From Cryptomeria japonica (Eukaryota > Streptophyta > Pinopsida > Cupressales > Cupressaceae), in NCBI RefSeq assembly GCF_030272615.1, contig NC_081414.1:53403636-53467635 (forward strand): a DNA stretch of 64,000 bases, read 5' to 3'. The notes beneath the pieces were generated by a model. The model saw only the letters and a program-made list of their open reading frames with translations. It did not search any database and was not told the DNA's origin. Positions 58,638 through 64,000 of the stretch are shown piece by piece; within the stretch, counting starts at the first letter, position 1; the number at the start of each line of letters is the position of its first letter. A program made the position numbers and the translations under genes.

Positions 58638-58796
58638 TGCCAAAGGGGGAGTAGTAGAGATGGGAAAAATAATGGACAAAAGAGATCATCTGCTCAAGGG
58701 GAGCACACAGTTTTGGTAGAATTTTTGGACTTCAAATTCTGGATACATTTTTGGATTTTTCTCATGGGTGTTGCCATCAATGCCAAAGTGGGAGAT
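58638..58796 (+). other. Repeated purine tracts of A4
   Basis: CCAAAGGGGGAGTAG near 58640-58655, CAAGGGGAGC near 58695, and the LTR-adjacent AAAGTGGGAGAT at 58785-58796, where one G is replaced by T. Confidence 0.75.
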
Positions 58797-59582
58797 TGTT
58801 GGCATTGCACACTCCAATGAGAAATTGTAGGTGATTGAAGGTATTGTCAGTGATGCCAACCTTGCAATCCTATGACACCGACAGGCACTGGCACCGATAA
58901 AATCTACACCGGCAGATAGTTTACCGGTAGCGACAAAGATGATTACCAACATCCTGACCGACAGGATTTTGTTTATTGTATTTTGTATTTATTTGTAATA
59001 TCTTTTTGTAAGCCGACAAGGTGAATTGTAATAAGACTCATATATAAGTATGAGATCTTGTAGATCATTATGTAGATGCGAACATGGGAAGATTATTGCA
59101 GAAGTAATGTGCGAATATTAAGGCAGATTTTGGAGTAAGGTTTATGGTTATTTTATGAGCTTAAACCGGTACTGAACCTGGCATAGTAGATGTTGAACTA
59201 AAGCAGTACATTATATTGGATTTGCATAATCCATTTTGTAAGTCCATGAGACTTCCTTTTGTAATTAAGCAGTAAGCTTTAGGCAGTTGGCCTTCCTGCA
59301 TGTGCAGGCCCCTATTGTAAGTAATATCCATTCATTGGCCAGTGAGTGAATATTGTGGGTCACAAATCCCACCAAGGTTTTTCCCACACCGATTTTCCTC
59401 ATTAAAAATCTTGTGTTATGGTGTTCTTTCTATGTTGTGCTTATTGTTCATATTTACTACATTAATTCTTGTTTACTGGTACACTTTTTTGGAATGCAAT
59501 TTGTTTAATAAGATCAAAAAATCTGCTAACCGGTTAGATACTAATTCAGCCCCCCCTCTCAGTATCTTTGGGAATCCTAACA
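58797..59582 (+). repeat. 3' LTR of A4
   Basis: 786 bp, equal in length to the 5' LTR and closely similar. Confidence 0.95.
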
Positions 59583-59979
59583 CCCGCCACGGTCCTCGAC
59601 TTTTTTCCCAAAATTTCGTGAGACTTTTATGATTGTATTTAATAGCCTAAATACATAAGAGTGGTTGATTTTATCGATTTTTTATTTCTCTAGAATCGGA
59701 AATACCTTCAAAATCAACATTTCAAATTTCAAAGAATTTTTTTAAAATTAAGAGGTTAATTATAGTTTGCCCTGATTTTAAAAATTTTGATTTTCAAATT
59801 AAGTGGTATTCCTTTGGACCTAATTTTAAAATTTTAGTTTCCTTTCATTTTTGGAAATTGTGTCATTCCCTTCTTCCAACAAAGTTCAATTTGTGTAATC
59901 ATTATTTTCTTAAATTTTGCATTACTCAATTTTGTAAGCTTTGTTCCACAATTCAAAATTCATATTTTCCCTCAAGTGC
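59583..59979 (+). other. Leader of element G, downstream of A4
   Basis: AT-rich non-coding sequence leading to the gag start codon at 59980. Confidence 0.5.
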
Positions 59980-61965
59980 ATGAGTTCTACCACTATTAGT
60001 CCTACCTATCCTATCCCTGTTAGATGAAGTATTAGAATTAAAGCTTCCCAAGGTTTAATTACCGATGAGATGGAGCCTAATTTGGGTGACTTCTTTAATG
60101 AGGATCATGCTAATGCTCCCCATCCTAATCATGTACCTATTCACCCCATTGATGGATCCCATGATGAAGAAGCTTTAACTAGGGTTTCTATAGATCAACT
60201 TTCCACATTGGACAACCAATTTGATAGCTTTCAACAATGGATGTCCAAAGCATACCCTAATAGTGAATCTCTTCCATTAATTGAAGGCCTGAAACACATG
60301 CTTAAAAGTGATAAGAATGGAATTGATATATAGCATGGAATTTCCCATATTGTTGATTCTAATTTCACGCCTATCAAAAGTTGTGCCCAAACCCTAGGTT
60401 ACTCACAACCTTCAACATGAGTCAATTCTTCTATTCTTTTGACTACTCCCATGACTAGTATTCCTACTTTCACATCTAACAATATGGCCACTTCAAATCA
60501 AAATGTCATCCCTACAACAATTTCTCATGGGGTTAATCCCTCTTCTTCATTTAATCCTCCATATTTACCTATCTTCCATGAGTGTTCCTATTATTCCTCA
60601 ACCAATTAGTGTGACACAAGGGGGCAATTCCTTCAACAAATTTATTCCTCCTTTAAGTGTCTCTTTTCCTACCCAATCATCACCCATTCCTACTTATCAT
60701 AATGTCCCACCACCTTATTCTTAGTCCATGCCTTCTTTCATTAACATCACACCACCTTCTCAATCACCTATGTCTAACATCAATTCTTCTACCGAAATGG
60801 CAATTAACAATCTTGCTCAAACCGTGTCTTCCTGACAACAACAAATTGCTTCCATGAATCAATCCAAGTTTAGTGTGCCCACCTTTGATGTTGTAATCCT
60901 AATTTCTCTTGATATTGTTAAAGTCGTGCCACCTAAACATGTGGAGATCCCTCAATTGTAACTCTATAATGGAAAAGGTGATCCTCTTATGCATGTCAAA
61001 ACATTTCAAACCTTGTGTACTGATTTTGCTTATGATCAATGATTGCTTGAAAAAATATTTACAAGAACACTAAGAGATATGGATTTACAATGGTATTTCT
61101 TTTTGCCTTCTTATTTCATCACTTCCTTTCAACAATTGGCAAATGCTTTCATCCAATAATTTCAAATCAACATTAGTCTTAAAATCACTTTGACTGATTT
61201 AATGCATTGTAAACATGGTGTTAAAGAAAAAGTGACTTATTTCATTGGTAGATATAAGCAATTGTGTGCTCAAATCTCTTTTCATGTACCTGATAATGAT
61301 ATTCAAATAATTTTCATTTCTAATTTGTAAAAAAATATCAGGGAAAATATTCTTTTGTCTGAATTTACTACCTTTTTGCAGTTGTGCACAACACTCCACA
61401 ATTATCAACTTGCTATGATTCAAATGGATCAGTCCACTCCTATGGCTTCAAGTGATAAAAGCGAGAGTGTTAAACAACCATTTGTGAAGTTCAAACCAAC
61501 AAAAAGGTTCATCAAGTTCAATGGTCCAATTAACAACAACTATGTGAATGTTACAATAGGCGTGCCTTCTATTTCTAAATTTTTCCAAAGATAAAGACAA
61601 TTTACTCCTTTGAATGAATCTTTACATAGTATTATGTCTCAGTTGTTGCACAAAAATGCTATCAAGATTCCTCCTATAAAAAAAATTGATCCTTCCAAAT
61701 TTGCATCTCCTTATTTTGATAACAATTCCTTTTAGCAATTTCATTGTCAACCTAGTCATGATATTGAGAAATGTTTTGCATTAAAATATAAGATTCAAGA
61801 CTTGATTGATAATAATACTACATCTATGGTAGGTGTGAATTATAAAGGGAATAAATCGGTAGCTCCTCCTAATCAAAATCTTAAGATTTTTACTGATCAC
61901 TTGCCATCTCATACCTCTAACTTTATTGAGATTGTGCCTAATTCTCTCTTATTAAGAATTCACCT
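59980..61965 (+). pseudogene. gag: G gag (gypsy retrotransposon gag with a terminal Cys/His motif)
   Basis: Starts MSSTTISPTYPIPV at 59980, with a TGA where CGA is expected at codon 16. A Pro/Ser/Thr-rich middle is heavily disrupted. The conserved core (about 60960-61420) shows GKGDPLMHVKTFQTLCTDFA, FTRTLRDMDLQWYF and FIGRYKQLCAQIS, typical of the Retrotrans_gag family. Near 61740-61800 FHCQPSHDIEKCFALKYKIQ resembles the Cys/His ending of Tat/Athila Gag. Many stops. Gag forms the particle. Confidence 0.75.
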
Positions 61966-62962
61966 TTATGGCTCCAAACTTGGTTAATATGGTAGAAACA
62001 AAAGATATGCCTAAGGATCCTTATATTACATTTGACCCTAGTGAAACCATTAGAGCACTTGATGGCCCTTTATACATAGTTGCGAAGGTTAAGGATATCC
62101 CTTGTTGTGGTGCCCTGAATGATCCCTCTTGTATGGTTAATGTCATAACTGAAGAGTATCTTTTCACTTTACGATAAACCAATATATGATGCTTCTAATA
62201 TGGTTGTGAAGTTATTTGATGGCATCTCTTGTTGTACCATTGGTTCTATCACCCTTCTTGTTGAAGTTCATGGTAAATCCATGGATGTTGACTTTGTTAT
62301 CATACCTTCTTCTGAGCGATTTTGTGTGAAGTTGGGCTATCCTTGGCCATCTTCCATGAAGGATAATGCTTCTCCAATCCACAAGTGTTAAATTTCCTCA
62401 CAATGGAGAAATCATAACCATGAACCGTAGCTTATTTCGTCCATCCGAAAGAAGCCCTGGTGTTCCTATTGATCTCTTTTGGCCTAAACAATTTCAATCT
62501 CTTCCATCAAGGAGCGATGCTCTTTTTCAATCTTATAAAAAATGGAAGAATGATATGATATTATACTTAAGTCAACCTAGATTTCCAACACTCGGCATTC
62601 CTATTGTTCTTCAAGATGATGTTCTTCCCCTCTCGAATAGAAGTAATCTCCCTCCTAAGGAAGATCGTCCACCTATTCCTATGGATGTGACTTTACTTTC
62701 TCTTAAGGAGAACACCAATATTCTTCCTAAGGTTAGACCTATACTTCCTCCTCATGATGGACCTGGTGTCCTCCCTACACCTAATATTCCTCCTTTCTAC
62801 AGTGCAGTTCCACCTCCTTCCTCTTATCGAGAGAAGAGTCCTGCTTCTCTTATTGTTCAACCAAAAGGACCTCATCCTAAACCTTCAACTAGCAAGGAGA
62901 GAAACATTCCTACTTGTTCAAATGTTCCTCCTCCTTCTCAGCCTTACACTAAGACTCGATGA
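61966..62962 (+). pseudogene. G protease-like region and Pro-rich extension
   Basis: DPSCMVNVITEEYLF near 62120-62165, then VVKLFDGISCCTIGSITL and DFVIIPSSERFCVKLGYPW (62200-62350), follow the pattern of gypsy aspartic-protease regions. The expected Asp-Ser/Thr-Gly motif is not clear and seems replaced by DPSC, as in some Tat-like elements. A 198-codon open Pro-rich segment follows to 62962. Confidence 0.55.
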
Positions 62963-63420
62963 AGACACCATGTTTAATCTTGTGAAGCTATCACTTAAAA
63001 TATTCAATCTCCTCAGACTCCAACCGTTGACATGATTCCCTTTTCTACTAGGCAAGATGTTCAACCTACATCTCCAAATCATAAGTTACATAAAAAATGT
63101 GATGGTTTTACTCCTATTCGTGTTCTTGCTCCTCTTTCTCTAAACTTTGTTGAATAAATGGGTGGAAATGTTATTCATAATGGTAATATAACTCTTAATG
63201 CTTCTGATAGTGAGTATGAATATATTGACATAGACAAGGATTTATCGGATGAGTTTTCACAAACTCTAATCCTATCTCCTAGAATCGAACAAAGTGACTT
63301 ACAAAATAAAAATAGTCCTTGTTTGGATCTTGTGATAGTTCCATCTGATTTTCTTGATGTCACTGCTCTGGCATGTTGCTCACCTTCCCGAAATAGTGAT
63401 CAGCAAGATTAGGAGGTGGA
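62963..63420 (+). pseudogene. G acidic C-terminal segment
   Basis: After stops near 62962 and 63156, an open stretch (63158-63412) encodes an acidic segment with SEYEYIDIDKDLSDEF. No reverse transcriptase motif is present. I do not recognise this domain; it could be a linker left after loss of the polymerase. Confidence 0.4.
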
Positions 63421-63454
63421 TTTCATGCCAGATTAGTAGTATTAGCATTGTAGA

Positions 63455-63480
63455 TCTTCTCTCTCTCTCTCTCTCTCTCC
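63455..63480. repeat. (CT)n microsatellite
   Basis: CT dinucleotide run of about 26 bases. Confidence 0.9.
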
Positions 63481-64000
63481 TTTCTTTCTCTTTTGTGACC
63501 ATTCTGTTATGTGTATCCTTGATCTTCTATTGTTCCCTTAATGTCTACTTGGGGACAATGCAAAGCATTGAGATCTTTTCTTGGTCTCTTTCATGTTTAC
63601 TCAAAAGACATCCCCTCTTCCCTTTCTGCTAAGGTAGTTTCCTTTAGGGAATGATGATTATTATGCACATATACATACATGAGTTATCATACTACATACT
63701 AACCCCGAGGAAAGAAACACTACCTCATTTTTTGTGCTCATTATCCTTGGGTTTTTACCTTGATTGGGGGCTAAATCCTTGCGATAACATGCTCCCTTCC
63801 TTCTTTCTCTCATGTGTATCCTACCTTAAATAAATCTCCCTTGATAAGGCACATGCAATTTCTTTAACGTGGGGGCATACACTCCACTCATACTTTCCTT
63901 TTCGTGATACTTAAAATTACTTAGTGAACTTTGTTTTTCTTTGTAATCTTTTGTATCCTTTCTTTCATGACTCATAGTGAGGGGAAATTTTCTACTTGCT
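63481..64000 (+). other. Pyrimidine-rich 3' region of element G, no gene
   Basis: Contains CTTGGGGACAATGCAAAGC near 63548 and GATTGGGGGCTA near 63762, phrases like those near the 3' ends of Tat/Athila elements. The 3' LTR start was not fixed and the element leaves the window. Confidence 0.4.

Larger units (their letters stand above)
52905..59582 (+). mobile_element. Element A4: most complete family-A element
   Basis: 6,678 bp with two 786-bp LTRs, primer site, ORF1, promoter-like spacer, ORF2 and purine tracts, and no pol genes. The LTR starts TGTTGGCATTGCACACTCC and ends CCTAACA. The five bases before it (GCCAT) do not match those after it (CCCGC), so the target duplication has mutated or one flank is rearranged. 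Confidence 0.9.
50992..64000 (+). mobile_element. Element G: Ty3/gypsy-type element with gag and protease-like regions, no visible polymerase; runs off the window
   Basis: A presumed 5' LTR starts TGTCATAAAATAGC at 50992 and ends near 52172. It is followed by a tRNA-like primer site, a long AT-rich leader interrupted by A4, a gypsy-type gag, a protease-like region and an acidic tail. From about 63420 the sequence is a CT-rich 3' region with a possible purine tract (TTGGGGGCTA near 63764). No reverse transcriptase, RNase H or integrase is seen between the protease-like region and this 3' region. The LTR start and primer identity are tentative. Confidence 0.55.

Overview
The window is intergenic DNA from a large, repeat-rich plant genome. 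It is AT-rich, has no intact host gene, no tRNA or rRNA, and no bacterial-type operon. About three quarters of it can be assigned to LTR retrotransposons, most of them broken by stop codons. The density, age and nesting of the elements suggest a gymnosperm or a similarly large-genome plant. That is an inference; nothing in the sequence names the species.

Left part (1-11029): a minus-strand LTR-element edge at 1802-1819, AT microsatellites, a GC-rich patch of short palindromes (3071-3285), a complete 1.6 kb solo LTR (S1, 3845-5439, target duplication AACAG), a stretch with no recognisable genes, an LTR fragment of family A (7966-8155), and an LTR plus gag remnant of another element (F, about 9590-10707).

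Middle (11030-45207): family-A element A2 (11030-17087) is followed by a four-level nest. Copia element D (17138-45207) was hit by family-A element A3 (minus strand, 17692-32591, target duplication ATGTG) and by element B (34043-42068, AAGAC). A3 was hit by copia element C (22838-32025, AATAT). C was hit inside gag by a second solo LTR of the S family (S2, 24984-26466, GCTAC). All four inserted elements keep perfect 5-bp target duplications, so the order of events is readable.

Right part (45208-64000): an unknown minus-strand reading frame is split by E (45393-49684, minus strand, TCATC), a deletion derivative of the C family. After it comes a Ty3/gypsy-type element G (about 50992 to beyond the window end) with gag and protease-like regions but no visible reverse transcriptase. 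Family-A element A4 (52905-59582) sits in its leader.

How the parts work together: C and D are ordinary Ty1/copia elements (gag, protease, integrase, reverse transcriptase, RNase H). Families A and B carry none of the replication enzymes. They encode ORF1 (coiled coil plus four or five CCHC zinc knuckles) and a roughly 1,110-1,150-codon ORF2 of unknown function, homologous between A and B, with a TATA-like core promoter just upstream. A, B, C and D share the primer site, repeated purine tracts and similar LTR ends; A, B and D also share a covarying hairpin near the LTR end. The simplest reading is that A and B are non-autonomous passengers moved by copia enzymes in trans. The two-ORF family with its conserved ORF2 is the best candidate here for something undescribed.
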